Notes: generated from the letters alone by a model not told the origin. Positions 1-15,000 are shown, counted from the stretch's first letter. The stretch: DNA of 64,000 nt from JAJFFW01 sp039197915 (GCA_039197915.1 JBCCTV010000001.1:10384-74383); one strand, 5' to 3'. Translations and numbers: made by a program.

Positions 1-3000
1 TGGCGTTCTCGTAACTCGCCCAATCAATACCGCCGCCGCCATCGAGCGTATCGGCGTCGTCTCCGCCGACTAACGTATCCGCGCCTTCACCGCCGAAAAG
101 CGCTTGGGCCGTCGGTGTACCGAAGATTAAATCATCGGCATCGCCGCCGATGACCGTGTCGACGCCAGAGAGCACATCGCCTTGCGCATGGCCGCCGGAT
201 GACGCGGTTCCGTCGAGGCGGATGACGAGATTGACCCCGGTTGGAGAGCCTGAATAGTCGACGGTATCGTCGCCCGTTCCGCCCTCAATTGTGTCAGCGC
301 CTGCTGACGCGTTGATGAGGTCGTTGCCGCCGCCCGCATTAATGTTGTTGCCGCCGGCGCTGCCGGTGATTGTGTCATTGGCGCTTGAGCCGATGACATT
401 CTCGATGCTGACGAGTGAATCGTTGCCATCGGCCCCGGTCGCCGTTTGGGCGTCGAGGTCAATCGTTACCGCGCCGCTCGCGTTAGCGTAGCTTGCCGTA
501 TCGAGCCCGCCCCCGCCGTCGATCGTATCCGCCCCGCCCCGGCCTTCGAGAACGTCCGCCGCCTCTCCGCCTTCGAGGATGTTTTCGTTATCATCACCGA
601 CGAGGGTGTCGAAGTTGTTTGATCCCCGGAGGTTTTCAACGCCGTTAAAGACGTCCCCCGCCGCGTCGCCTACGGTGCCGCCGCCCGCAAAGAGCGAGGC
701 GACAACGCTTCCGCCTGCGGATGAATAATCCGCCGTGTCGTTACCGCCGCCGCCGATCAAACTGTCAGCGCCGGCGCCGCCGACGAGAACGTCATCTAAA
801 GCGCCGCCGTCCAGCGTCTGTGCGCCGCCAATACCGATGAGGCTGTCGTTAAAGTTCGAACCGGTCAGTCTTTCGATGCCGCTGACAATATCGCCCTGGG
901 CATGGCCGCCAGATGAAGCGGTCCCGTCGAGGCGAACCGTGACGCCGTCATTTGATCCGACATAGGTTAGGCTGTCGATCTCGGTTCCGCCGTCAATCGT
1001 ATCGGCGCCAACGGAGCTTGTGAACGCATCGGCGCCGCCGCGGCCCTCAAGTCTGTTATTTTCAGTATTACCGGCAAGGGTATCGTTCTGGGCCGTACCG
1101 ATAATCGCCTCGATGCTGACAAGTGTGTCGTTTGTTGCGTCGCCGCCGGTTGCGGTGTTCGCGCCGAGGTCCACATTGATTGCTGACCCTGAACCCGAAT
1201 AATCAACCGTATCGAGACCACTGCCGCCATCAATATCATCGCCATCAGCGCCGCCGCTGATCAAGTCATCATCATCGCCGCCGCGCAAGGTGTTGGCCCC
1301 GGCGCCGCCAATAATCGTGTCCATGCCACGACCGCCATCGATGTCATCCGCATCGGCGCCGCCGTCGATGTTGTCATCTTCATCGCCGCCGGTGATCGTG
1401 TCGCTGCCGATGCCGCCGGTTATAAGGTCAGCCCCCTGACCACCGGCAATATTGTCGGCGCCGGCGCCCCCTTCGATCGTATCGGCGTCGCGGCCGCCGT
1501 CTAGGTTATCGTCGCCGTCGCCGCCGATCAGCGTGTCAAACCCGTCAAATCCGCGCAGGGTGTTTTCTAGGGTGTCGCCAACGAGGTTGTCATTGAAATC
1601 AGAACCGTCGATGCCTTCGATGCCAAAGAAACGGTCGCCCGCAGCATCACCGCCGGCGCCGGTCGCGCCTTCGGATAGGGTAATAGAAACGCCGCTGCCG
1701 CTCGATTGGAAGTCGACGATGTCGTCGCCCGCGCCGCCTCGATATTCGTCAGCGTTGGCGCCCGCGCCGCCGTCGAGAATATCATCGCCGTCGCCGCCCT
1801 CGAGCGTGTTGGAGGCGGTCGAGCCGCGCAGGGTATCGCCAAGGGTCGAGCCGATCAGGTTTTCAATACCGGATAAATCATCGCCCGCCGCCGTACCAAA
1901 GCGCTCAATATTGCCGGCGATGTCGATCTCAACGCCAGCGCCTGAGTCGCTGTAATCCGCCGTATCAATACCCGCGCCGCCGACCAAGACATCGCTGCCG
2001 GCGCCGCCTTGCAGGGTGTCGTCGCCATCGCGGCCTTCAAGGCGATTATTCGCCCCATTGCCGGTGATGTTATCGCCTAGCGATGTTCCGTATACCCGCT
2101 CAATACCGCGCAGGGTGTCCGTATCAACGCCGCTGACGCCAGTTTCTGCAACGAGGTCCACAATGACCGCAAGCGACAGCGATCCGTAGTCGATATCGTC
2201 AAAGGAGCCTGTCCCGCCGTCGATGAAATCGCTGCCGAGGTCGCCTTGGAAATCGTCGTTGTTGGCGCCGCCGATGAGGCTGTCGTCGCCTTCACCGCCG
2301 AAGATGTCGTCGTCGCCGGACCCGCCTAGGATCGTGTCATTCCCCTCGTCGCCAAAGAGTTGGTCATTTGAGTTGCCGCCGTCGATGCTGTCATTGTCAG
2401 CGCCGCCACGAATGATGTCCAAGCCCTCGCCGCCGATAATCTCGTCGTCGCCAGCATCCCCTTGCAGGGAGTCATTATCGGCGCCGCCGTTAATCGTGTC
2501 ATTGCCCTCGCCGCCGATGACCGTGTCATTTTCGTCACCAGCGGAAATGTCATCGTCACCTTCACCGCCGTCAATGGTGTCGCTGCCTTCGCCGCTGGTG
2601 ATGATATCGTTATCGAGACCGCCTTCGATCAAGTCGTTGTTCCGGTCACCAACAATCGTATCGTCGCCAGCGTCGCCGAAGAGTTGGTTCAGGCCTTCGC
2701 CGCCGATAATTGAGTCGTTGCCGGTATTGCCGCGGATCGTGTCATTGCCTTGCCCGCCGGTCAGCGTGTTTTCGCCGACCGTCCCTAGGAGCGAGTCAGA
2801 GCCCGATGAGCCGACAGCGCTCTCGATACTGACGAGCGTGTCGCCCTCGGCTTCGCCGCCGAGGCCAAATTCATTCTGTAGATCGACCGTTACGCCAACG
2901 CCTGAGTTGGAGTAGGTGACAACATCATCGCCAATACCGCCGTCGATGGAATCAGCGCCGCCAAAGCCGCGGAAGATGTCGTCGCCATCGCCGCCAATGA

Positions 3001-6000
3001 GCGTTTCAACACCGCCGGTGCCGGACAGTTGGTCGCTTTCGTCTGAACCAATGAGCACTTCAATGTCGAACAGGCGGTCGCCGGCGGCGAACCCGCCAGA
3101 GCCCGTTGTCCCATTGAGGAAGGCGATCACGCCAGTGGTTGAATTACTATAATCGACCGTATCGGTATCTTCGCCTCCTTCAAGGCGCTCTGTCCCGATG
3201 TTGCCGAAGAGCGTGTCATCGCCGTCTTGGCCGAAGAGGCTGTCATTGCCCTCGCCGCCATCGATGACGTCTGCGCCTTCGCCGCCGAAAATGCGGTTTG
3301 CGGCGGTATTGCCATCTAGCGTGTCGTCATTATCGGACCCACGCAGATCCTCGATACTGGAATAGGTGTCGCCTAAGGCTTCGCCGGTGTTCAGGGCGGC
3401 GTTTGCGAGGTTCACAACAAGTCCGGGTCCGGCGTTTTGGTAATCGGCCATATCGCGACCCGCGCCGCCCTCAAGGGTGTCGGCCTCACCGCCGCCCTCA
3501 AGGGTGTCGTTTCCGCCGCCGCCTGTGAGCACATTCGCCAGCGCATCGCCGACGATCGTGTCTGCCGCTTCGGAACCGATCACGTTTTCAACGTCGATAA
3601 TCGTATCGTCAGCGGCGTCGCCGGCGAAGCCGCGTTCTTGGCTAAGGTCGACGCTGACGCCAATGGTCAGCCCACTGTAGTCGACAACGTCAATATCATC
3701 GCCGCCATCGAGCGTGTCGCCATTGGCGCCGCCGATCAGCGTGTCATTGCCAAGGCCGCCTTCTAGCGAATTCTCAAAGCCGTCGCCAACAAGTCGGTCA
3801 GCGCCAGAGCCGCCGATAATACCTTCTATATTCGTATAGGTATCGCCTTCCGCAGCGCCGCCGGTGCCGACGCCGCCGAGCGTTGCGGTAATATCGACGG
3901 TCTCGGCCGAATAATCGACGATGTCGAAATTATCGCCGCCGTCGAGGGAATCTGCGCCCGTCCCGGTGAAGAATATATCGGCGCCGAGGCCGCCGAGGAG
4001 CGTGTCAACGCCTGCGCCGCCATCGAGCGTATCATTGCCGGCGCCGCCGTCGAGGCTGTCATTGTCACCGGCGCCGAGGAGGCTGTCATTGTCATCCCCG
4101 CCGAGGAGCGTGTCCGCGCCAGCCGCCCCTGTGAGCGTGTCATTGCCGGCCATACCCCGCAGTTCGTTGCCGGCCGCCGAGGTCGTTAGGCTATCGTCGA
4201 AACCTGAGCCTTCGAGAATTTCAATATCCGTAAACGTATCACCGGCAGCGTCGTCATTGGCGCCGACAGCGCCAACAGCGAGAGACGCCGTAACGCCTGA
4301 ACCCGCCGTGCGGTAGGTCGCAACGTCAATGCCTTCACCGCCGTCAAGGGCGTCGGCGCCGCCGGCGCCCTCGAGGGTATCAGCGCCGTCGCCGCCGTCG
4401 ATTGAATTGACGTTGTCGTCGCCGGTTAGATCGTCGCCGTTCGATGAGCCGATCAAATTTTGAATGTCGATGAGAACGTCGCCCGTGGCGTCGTTGCCGA
4501 AATGAACGCCCGTGTCGAGGTTCACCGAGACCGCGCCCGATCCCTCATAGGACGCTGTGTTGGAACCCGCGCCGCCGCGCAAAGTGTCCGCGTCCGCCCC
4601 GCCGCGCAGGACATCGTCGTCCTGGCCGCCCGATAAGTCATTACGCGCGCCATTGCCGACAATCGTGTCCGCGCCTTCGCCGCCAATAACAAATTCGATA
4701 TTCGTCAGTATGTCGCCGGCCGCCTCCGCACCCGCATTATTGGCGTTATTCGATAGATCGATGACAAGATCCGCAGTCGAATTAGCGTAATCGGCGACGT
4801 CGTTTAGCGTGCCGCCGCCATCAAGTGTGTCCGCGCCTAAACCGCCGCGCAGGGTGTCGATACCCGCGCCGCCTTCAAGGAGGTCAGCGACGGTCCCGCC
4901 GGTTAGAATGTCGCCGCCGCCTTCGCCGCGAAGCGTGCTGCCGGTATTGGCTGCGATGAGCGTATCGCCGGTGTTTGAGCCCTCGAGGATTTCAATGCTA
5001 TCGAGGAAATCGCCCTCGGCGTCGCCGCCGAGGCCGGCGCCCGTTTCAAGGTTGATGTTTACCGCGCCTGCCGAGCCCGTATACCGGGCGGTGTCGATGC
5101 CGCTGTCGCCTTCAAGGCTGTCCGCACCCGCACCACCGATGAGGAGGTCATTGTCGCCGCCCCCTTGTAATCGGTTGATATTGCCGTCGCCGATGAGCGT
5201 GTCAGTGGAGCCGGATCCGATGATGTTCTCGATGAGCTCCAGTCGATCGCCAGCCGCGTCGCCGCCGGCGCCAAAATTTCCGATCGTGAGCTGAACGTTT
5301 ACGCCCGCAGCTGAGTTCGAGTAATCGGCCGTATCAATACCGTCGCCGCCGACCAGGGTGTCGGCGCCTTCGCCGCCTTCGAGAAGGTCGTTTGACGCCG
5401 ACCCGTCGAGCCGGTTGGCGAGGCTGTCGCCGATGAGCGTATCGTTATTGTTGCCGCCGATGAGGTTTTCGATGCTCGTTAGCGTGTCGTCGGCTGCGTC
5501 GCCGCCGGTGGCGACGCCGGTCGCCAAGTTGACCGAGACGGCGGCGGCCGCACCTTCGTAACTCGCCGTATCAAGGCCATCGCCGCCATCGAGACTATCG
5601 CCTGCGGAGCCCCCGATCAGCGTATCAGCGTTAGCGCCGCCTTCTAGCGTATCGGAGCCAATGCCGCCGCTTAGAATATCGTCGCCGCCACGTCCGAGTA
5701 AAACGTTCGTACCCGCATTTGCTGAGAGCGTATCATTGCTTTCAGAGCCGGCAGCATTCTCAATATCCGTATAAACATCGTTCTGGGCGTCGCCGCCAAT
5801 GCCACCGCCCGTAAGGTCGACATTCACGGCTGCCGACAGGGCGTAATCAACCCAGTCGTCGCCACCGCCGCCATTCAGCGTATCAGCGCCCGCCCCGCCA
5901 ATGAGGGTGTCGTTTTCGTCACCACCCGCAAGGCTGTTGTCGAGACTATCGCCAGTGAGTTGGTCCGCGAAATCGGAGCCAATTAGGTTTTCGATCTCGG

Positions 6001-9000
6001 TCAGGACGTCCCCATCGGCGTGGCCGCCGCTCGCCGTATTGCCGCCGAGATTGATTGTTACAGCGTCGTCAGAGGCCGCATAGGTCGCCGTATCCGTACC
6101 CGAATTACCGAACAATGTGTCAGCACCCTCGCCGCCGGCGAGGAGGTCGGCGCCGGCCGATCCGTCAAGGCTATTATCGAGGCTGTCGCCAGTGAGCGTG
6201 TCGTTGCCTCCGGACCCGATGATGTTCTCGATTTGCGTTAGAACATCGCCCTGGGCGTCGCCAAACGCGTTTTGGAGGTTATCGGAAAGGTCCACGCGTA
6301 CAGCGCCCGATGCGGTGTAATCGGCCGTATCAATGCCGCCGCCGCCGTCGATAATGTCGCCATCGGCACCGCCGCGCAGGACGTCGTTGTCGCCGCCGCC
6401 GGAAATCTGATCGACGCCTTCAAAACCAAAGATCGTGTCTGCGCCGCCGCCGCCGGACAAAATGTTCGCTTCAAGATTACCCCGGATCGCGTCGTTAAAG
6501 CCGGAGCCGAGGACATTTTCGATATCGGTCAGCGTATCCTGGGCGCCGCCGTCGTCGATCGCGCGCCCGGTATCGAGGAAAACGGAAACGGCGCCGCCAG
6601 CGGATTCATAGCTGACAAAGTCGTTGTCGCCGCCGCCGTCTAAAATGTCCGCGCCGGCTTCCCCAACGAGCGTATCATTGCCGCCTTCGCCGAAGATCGT
6701 ATCGTTGCCAGCGCCGCCAACGAGGCTGTCGTCTCCGTCGCCGCCCCGTAATTCATTACCAAGACTATTACCAATCAGCGTGTCGTTGCCAGTGGTTGCA
6801 ATGACCTCTTCGATTGAAATGAGAACGTCGCCATCTGCGTCGCCGCCGGACACCACACCGGTGCCCAGATTGACGCTAACGGGATCAGCCGAAGCCGAGT
6901 AGTCGACAATGTCAAAGCCTTCGCCGCCATCGAGCGTGTCGGCCCCGCTGCCGCCGGCCAGCGTATCAGCGCCGGCGCCCGCGCGAATTTCGTCATCGCC
7001 CCCAAGCCCGGTGAGGACGTCCCCGCCGCCGAGACCACGAATGACGTTCGCTTCGCCGTCACCCGTTATCTGATCATTTTGTTCCGAACCCGTGACATTC
7101 TCAATCTCGGTTAACGTGTCGCCTAGGGCGTCGCCATTTGTGCCGAGCCCGGAGAGAAGGCTCAAAACAACGCCGGAGGTCGATCCGCTATAGTCGGCCA
7201 AGTCAATATTGCCGCCGCCGTCGAGGCTGTCAGCGCCGGCGCCGCCAATCAGCGTATCAGCGCCGAGATCGCCAAAGAGCTCGTTGGCGCCGCCGTCGCC
7301 GGCTAACAGGTCGTCGCCGTCTGAGCCCAGAACATTTTGAATGTTTGTAAGCGTATCGCCTTGGGCGTCGCCGCCGAGCCCGGTTCCAAGCGCCAGATCG
7401 ATCTGAATGCCGTCGGCGCCGCCCGTGTAAACGGCCGTGTTGACGCCGCCGCCGCCATTGAGACTATCAGCGCCGGCGCCGCCTTCGAGCGTGTCTTCAC
7501 CAGCATTGCCAAGAAGCGTATCGCCGCCTTCGCGACCGATCAGTTGGTCAGCGCCGCCGCCGCCTTCGAGGGTATTGCTAAGGGAGTCGCCCGCAATCGT
7601 ATCGTTCTCACCGGACCCAATTACACGCTCAATACCGGCGAGCGTGTCGCCGTCGGCATCGCCAAACGTGCCCGTGCCCGCAGCGAGGTCGATGTCGACT
7701 GCGGTAGAGCCGGCATAACTCGCCGTGTCATCGCCCTCGCCGCCGTCAATGCTGTCTTGTCCCTCGCCGCCAAAGATCAGGTCCGCACCCTCCTGTCCAA
7801 GGAGGGTGTCGTTGCCGCCTTCGCCGCGTAGCTCGTCGGCGTTATCGCCGCCTTCGAGACGGTTCGCGCCCGATTGCCCGCGCAAGGTATCCGCGCCATC
7901 ACCGCCAATGATATTCTCAATACTAACAAGGGAGTCGTTGCCGATATCGGCGCCGCTCGCCGCATTAGAAGCGAGGTTTGCGGTTACAGCCGCTGTCGAG
8001 GCGCTGTAATCGGCCGTATCGGCCTCGCCGCCGCCATCAAGGGTGTCGTTGCCGTCAAGACCGCTCAAGGTGTCAGCGCCGCCCGCCCCTTCGAGGCGGT
8101 TATCCAAGCTGTCGCCAGTTAGGGTGTCGGAAAGCCCCGAACCCAGAAGGTTTTCAATGCCCGTCAGCGTATCGCCGTCGGCGTCGCCGCCGCTTGCGGT
8201 GTTGGCGTCCAAATTGACGTTTACGCCGGCCGTGGAGCCCACATATTCAGCCGTGTCAACACCGGCGTCGCCAATCAGGCTGTCGCCGCCTTCGCCGCCC
8301 CGCAAAGTATCGCCGTCCGCGCCGCCATCGAGCGTATCGGCCCCACCGCCGCCGCGCAGTTGATCAACCCCGCCAGCGCCGATGAGGATATTATCACGCG
8401 TATTGCCGATCAGCAGGTCAGCAGCTTCCGTACCCGTCACATTTTCAATGTCGATCAGCGTGTCGCCCTGGGCGTCGCCTCCGGCGCCAGTGCCGTCCAC
8501 CAGGTTAACCGTAACGCCGCCGACCGAGCCGGTATAATCAGCTGTGTCGACGCCCTCGCCGCCGTCTAGCGTGTCGGCCGCCCCAAGGCCGCGCAGGATG
8601 TCGTCGCCACCGCGGCCTTCCAATCGGTTCTGTGCTGACGATCCGACAAGCGTGTCGTTTCCAGCGCCGCCAAAGGCGCCTTCAATGCTTGTGAGCGTGT
8701 CGCCGGCGGCATCGCCGCCGCTGGCGGTTCCAGCGCCTAGGTCAATGTTCACCGCGGTTGAAGCGCTATAGTCGGCAATGTCAAAATCGCCACCTTGCCC
8801 GTCGAGACTGTCAGCGCCGGCGCGACCGGCGAGGGTGTCGTTGCCTTCGCCGCCGATGAGCGTGTTGCCGAGGCTGTCGCCGCTCAGGCTGTCGCCAAAG
8901 CCCGAACCAATGACTTGCTCAACGCCTTCAATCGTATCGCCTTGGGCGTCATTTGAGGCGCCAGTCCCAGCCGCCAAATCGATCTGTACAGCGCCGAATG

Positions 9001-12000
9001 ATGCGGAATAATCAATCGCATCGATGCCGCCGCCGCCGACAAGGCTGTCCGCGCCGGAGCCGCCAATCAGGAGGTCGTTGTCGCCGCCACCGTCGAGCGT
9101 GTCATTTTCATCGCCGCCGTCGAGCGTGTCCTGGCCGGCATTGCCGGTGAGCGCGTTGCGCTGGGCGTCGCCGGTAAGTTCATCATTAAAGCCGGAGCCA
9201 ATGAGATTTTCAATTTCGTCAAGGTCGTCGCCGGCGGCGTGACCGAAGGCCGCCGTGTCATTCTCGAGATCAATCACCACACGGTCATTTGACGCCGCAT
9301 AGCTCGCCGTATCGCTGCCCTCGCCGCCGATGATTTGGTCAGCGCCGGCGCCGCCGACGATAAAGTCTTCGCCGTCGCCGGCTTCAATTCGGTTGACGAG
9401 GCTGTCGCCCGTGAGCGTGTCGTCGAGACCGGACCCGATGATGTTCTCAAACCCATCGATCACGTCGCCGGCGGCGTCGCCGCCCGAGGCGATATTGTTC
9501 GCGAGGTCGACATTAACCCCAGCGTTTGAGCTGGCGTAGGAAATTGTGTCGGTATCAGCGCCGCCGATCAGCGTATCAGCGCCTTGGCCGCCTTCGATGG
9601 TGTCAGCGCCGCCTTCCCCATCGATGGAGTCCGCCCCGCCAGCGCCCAAAATGATGTCGCTGCCGCCGCCGCCGAAGATATCGTTCGCCGTATCGGACCC
9701 CTCGAGCGTGTCGCCCGCGGCCGACCCTGTGAGGTTCTCAAAGTTTGTGAGCGTATCGCCGGTTGCGTCGCCGCCGCTCGCAGCGCCGGTTCGCAAGCTG
9801 ACGTTTACGCCCTGGGACGATTGGGCGTAAGTGACGGTGTCTTCTTCGCCGCCGCCGTCGAGCAAGTCGCCGCCGCTGCCGCCTTCGATCGTATCATTAT
9901 CGCCGCCGCCGAGGAGAACGTCAGCGCCGCCGCCGCCGGAAAGAGCATCCGCACCTTGACCGCCTTCAAACCGGTTCGCAAGCGAATCGCCGGTAATCGT
10001 GTCGGCGTTAGCGCTACCGAGTATGTTCTCTATACTGATTAGCGTATCGTCAGCGGCGAGGCCGCCAGCCGCCGTATTCAATTCGAGGTCGATACTGACA
10101 CCGGCCCCCGATAGGCGATAATCCGCGGTGTCGACGCCCGAGCTCCCGTCGAGACGGTCAGCGCCGCCGCCGCCGTCGAAAATATCATCGGAGCCCAGCC
10201 CTTCGAGCACATTGTCGTCGGCATCGCCGATCAACGTGTCCGCGCCCGCAGAACCACGCAGATTTTCAAACCCGGAGATAATGTCGCCGGAGGCATCGCC
10301 GCCCGAGACAGCGCCGGTCGCCAAATTGACAGACACAGCACTTGCAGACCCTTGGTAGGAAAGCGTGTCGCTCTCGCTGCCGCCATCGAGCGTGTCTGCG
10401 CCAGCCCCGCCTTCAATGGTGTCCGCGCCGCCGGCGCCTTGGATGTTGTTGACGAAATTGTCGCCGACTAAGCTGTCGCCATTGCCGGAGCCAATGATAT
10501 TCTCAATACTGATGAACTGGTCGCCATCAGCGTCGCCGTCAAACCCAGCGCCGCTTGAGAGGAACACACGGACGGCGCTTGATCCGGTGTAATCGACCGT
10601 ATCAATACCAATGTCGCCGTCCAAACGGTCAGCGCCAGCGCCCCCGATCAAGGTATCCGCGCCTTCGCCGCCTTCCAGCGTATCAACGCCGGCGTCGCCG
10701 ATGAGGCTGTCTGCGCCGCCGTCGCCGGTCAGAAGGTCGGCGCCGTCGTTGCCGCGCAAGGTGTCCGCCGATGCGCCGCCGATGAGCGTGTTGTTGGTGT
10801 CGTCGCCGGTGAGGGTGTCGCTAAAGGCCGACCCGATCACGCCTTCAATGTTGGCGAGCGTATCGTTATCGGCGTGGCCGCCAGACCAGGTTGATAAGAG
10901 CAGGTTGATGTCGACCCCGGCGTTGCTGCTTTCATAGCTCGCCAGGTCATCGCCGCCTTCGCCGTCAATATTGTCGCCGCCGGCGCCGCCCTCGAGGACG
11001 TCATTTTCGCCGCCGCCGGTGAGCACATCCCCATTGGCGCCGCCGCGCAGGGTGTCGGCCCCGCCGCCGCCGGCAAGATTATTCGCCTCAAGATTACCAA
11101 CGACGCTATCAGCGCCGCCAGAACCGATGACGTTTTCGATTTCTGAATAGGTGTCGCCCGCAGCGTCGCCGCCCAAACCAACGCCGGTGCTCAGATTAAC
11201 TGATACCGCGCCGCCGGACGCTCCGTAGTCTGCTGTATCAACGCCGCCCCCGCCGGAGAGGAAGTCAGCGCCAGCGAGGCCCGCAAGAATGTCGTTATCG
11301 CCGCCGCCTGCAAGGGTATTGCTTTCATCGTCACCGGTCAGCGTGTCTGCGTTTGCAGAGCCGGTCAGGTTTTCGATGCTACTAAAAGTGTCGCCGGCAG
11401 CCGAGCCAAACTGCGCCACATTCGTTGTCAGGTTCACATTCACGCCGACGCTGCTGTCGGCGTAACTGGCCGTATCCTGACCACCGCCGCCGATCAATTC
11501 GTCGCCGTCAGCGCCGCCCTGGAGAATGTCGTTCTGGGAGCCGCCGTCGAGGGTGTCCGCCCCCCCGCCGCCGATCAAGGTATCAACGCCCGCAAGGCCG
11601 GTTAGGATATTCGCGTCGCCATCGCCCGTTAGCACATCTTCTTGCAGCGAGCCTTCGATGTTTTCGATTTCGATCAGGACATCGCCGTCGGCGTCGCCGC
11701 CGCTCGTAAAGCCAGGGCCGCTGATATCAACCGTGACGCCGCCGCCGGAATTCCGGTAGGTGACCGTGTCATTGTCCGCACCACCGTCAATCGTATCCGC
11801 GCCAGCCCCGCCTTCGATCAGGTCCGCCCCTTGGCCGCCGCTCAAATTGTTCAGGGAAATGGTGCCGATCAGCGTATCATTGCCGTCCGACCCAATCGCG
11901 TTCTCTATGCTGACATATTCGTCGCCCTCGGCGAAGCCGCCAAGGCCGAAGCCGTTTTGCAAATCAACAAAGACCGCCGCGCCCGAACCGCTATAATCAA

Positions 12001-15000
12001 CCGTGTCAAAGGCAGAACCGCCATCGAGGCTGTCGGCGCCCAGGCTGCCGACCAATGTATCGGATCCCGCTTCGCCAAATATCGTGTCATTGCCGCCAGC
12101 GCCGTCGAGGCTGTCGTTACCGCCGCGCCCTTGGAGCACGTTTTCTTCCGAATCGCCGATGATCGTATCGTTGAAGTTTGACCCGATCGCGTTCTCGATA
12201 TTGGAAAATGTATCGCCAGTGGCGTGACCGCCTGTCGCCGCATCGTTTTCAATATCGACAGAGACGGCCGCGTCGGACGTTTCATAGCTGACCGTATCAA
12301 TGCCGCCGCCGCCATCGGTAACGTCTGCGCCTTCGCCGCCGATAAGCGTGTCTGCGTTTTCACCGCCGAGAAGCGTGTCATCTTCAGCGCCGCCCGACAA
12401 TAAATCAGCGCCGTCGTTCCCTGTGAGGACGTTTTGCTCAGAATCGCCAATCAGCGTATCGCTTGAGTTTGAGCCCTGAACATTTTCAATTGAATCAAAC
12501 GTATCAAATTGCGCATCGCCGCCGACGCCGACGCGTGCCTGCAAATTGACATTTACGCCGACCCCGGAGCTTCGATAATCAACGAGGTCGACGCCGTCGC
12601 CGCCCACCAGGCTGTCCGCCCCGCCGAGGCCAATGAGCGTGTCGTTACTGTCGCCGCCCGACAACGTATTGTTTTCATTGTCACCCGTCAGCGTGTCGCT
12701 AAAGTCTGAGCCGATGACGCCTTCGATGTCGATATATTCATCGAGCGCGGCCGCGCCAAACTGGCCAACAGAGTTTAGGAGATCGACGTTTACGCCGACG
12801 CCTGAGTCCGTGTAGCTCGCGATATCAATGCCGAGCGAGCCGTCCAGGGTGTCGGCGCCGAGCCCGCCGGTCAGCGTATTTTCGCCAAGCCCGCCGATGA
12901 GCGAGTCCGCGCCGCCGCGGCCAAAGATCAAATCGTCGCTGGCCCCGCCATCAATGCGGTTGCCAGTATTATCCCCATAGAGAGTATCCCGGAATGCTGA
13001 CCCGGTGAGATTTTCAATGCTGTCTAAAGTATCGCCGTTGGCGTGGCCGCCTGTATTTGTATTGTTCAGGAGGTCAATATTCACCGATGCGTTTGACCCG
13101 GCATAGCTCGCCGTATCAAGGCCGTCGCCGCCAACGATCGAATCGCCCGCTGCCCCGCCTTCAAGAATGTCCGCGCCGTCGCCACCGGTCAAAACATTGA
13201 CGGCGCCGTTGCCGATCAACGTATCGCCAAGGGCTGAGCCCTCAACATTTTCGATCGAAATCAGGACGTCGTTTTGAGCGTCGCCGCCGAGCCCTGTCTC
13301 AGTCGCCAGGTTGACGTTCACGCCAACGAGGGAGCCTGTGTAATTGACCGTATCAGAACCAATACCGCCGTCGATGGTGTCTGCGGCCGCGCCACCTTCA
13401 AGGGAATCGTCGCCCTCACCGCCGGATAGGGTGTTCTCGTTTTCGTCACCGATCAGAAGATCGTTAAAGTCAGTACCGATCACGCCTTGAATGTTGACAA
13501 GCGTGTCGCCGTCGGCGTCGCCTCCAGAGGCGCTTTGGGCGTCGATATTGACAGTCACCGCGAGGCCCGAACCCGCATAGCTGACAACGTTCTGACCGAT
13601 GCCGCCGTCAAGACTATCGGCGCCCTGACCACCGCTTAAGGTATCGTCGCCGCCGCCGCCGAGGAGCGTATCATCGCCGCCGAGGCCTGAGAGCGTGTCG
13701 TCGCCGCCAGCGCCGTCGAGGATATCGCCGTCGGCGCCGTTGTCGCCGATCAACGTGTCGCCAACGTTTGAGCCCGTTACGTCTTCAATTGAGATCAAGA
13801 CATCGCCGTCGGCGTCGCCGCCAACGCCCGTCAACAACGAAAGATCGACGCTGACGCCCGCGTTTGACGTTATATAGCTGACGGCGTCACGGCCTTCGCC
13901 GCCGTCCAAGGTGTCGGCGCTCGCACCGCCGACGAGCGTGTCTTCGCCGTCGCCGCCGAGCAGACTATCCGCGCCGAAAGCGCCATCGAGGCTATCATTG
14001 CCGTCGCCGCCTTCGAGCACATTAGAGCGCACGTCGCCGAAGATATTGTCGTTGAAATCACTGCCGCGAATATTTTCGATATTCGTCAGCGTGTCCCCAT
14101 CGGCGTCGCCGCCAAGGCCGATATTGTTGGCCAGATCAACTGTGATCGCGGTTTCACTGTCAGAATAATCAGCAAGGTCTAACCCCGCGCCGCCGTCCAG
14201 AACATCAGCACCGAGAAGACCGATCAAGGTGTCGTTACCAGCACCGCCGGTCAACGCATTGGCGTCGTCGGTGCCCCGCAAGCGGTCGGCCGAGCTCGTG
14301 CCAATAACGTTTTCTATATTTAGGAACGTGTCGCCGTCCGCGTCGCCGCCGGTTGCGGTCTGCAATTCGAGATTAACGTCGACCGCGACCGCCCCGCCTG
14401 AGTAATCAATCGTGTCGATGCCGGATCCGCCGTCGATCACGTCAGCGCCGGCGCCGCCGCGCAACTGGTCGGCGCCAGCCCCGCCGCTCAAGGTGTCGTC
14501 GCCGTCTTCACCAATAAGGGTATCGTCGCCGCCTTCGCCGCGCAGATCGTCGTCTGAAGCGTCGCCCACGAAGCGATCGTTAAAGGCCGATCCAACCAGC
14601 GCTTCTACGTCGAAAAACGTATCGCCATTGGCGTCGCCGCCGGAGCCGACGCCCGTGTTGAAATCGACAACAACGCCGCTGGCGGAACCCGCATAGCTTG
14701 CGATGTCAAAGCCCGCCCCGCCGGAAATCACATCAACGCCGGCGCCGCCTTCAAGCGAATCGTCGCCTTCGCCGCCGAAGAGTTGGTTGTTTTCACCGTC
14801 GCCGACGAGGGTGTCGTTGAAATCACTGCCGATGATGATCTCAAGATTGGCGTAGACGTCGCCTGCTGCGTCGCCGCCGGCGCCAAAGCCTGTCGTGAGG
14901 TTTACATTGACGCCCACAACGCTTGCGGCGAAATCGACCGTGTCCACACCATCGCCGCCGTCGAGCGTATCGGCGCCACCGGCGCCCACAAGCGTATCGT

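Noticed and set aside
2223..2915. Plus-strand 230-codon open frame and many similar ones over 1-16 kb (Ser/Pro-rich)
   Set aside because: They lie antisense to the RTX array and mirror its codon composition and periodicity. The minus-strand RTX frame is continuous and recognisable.
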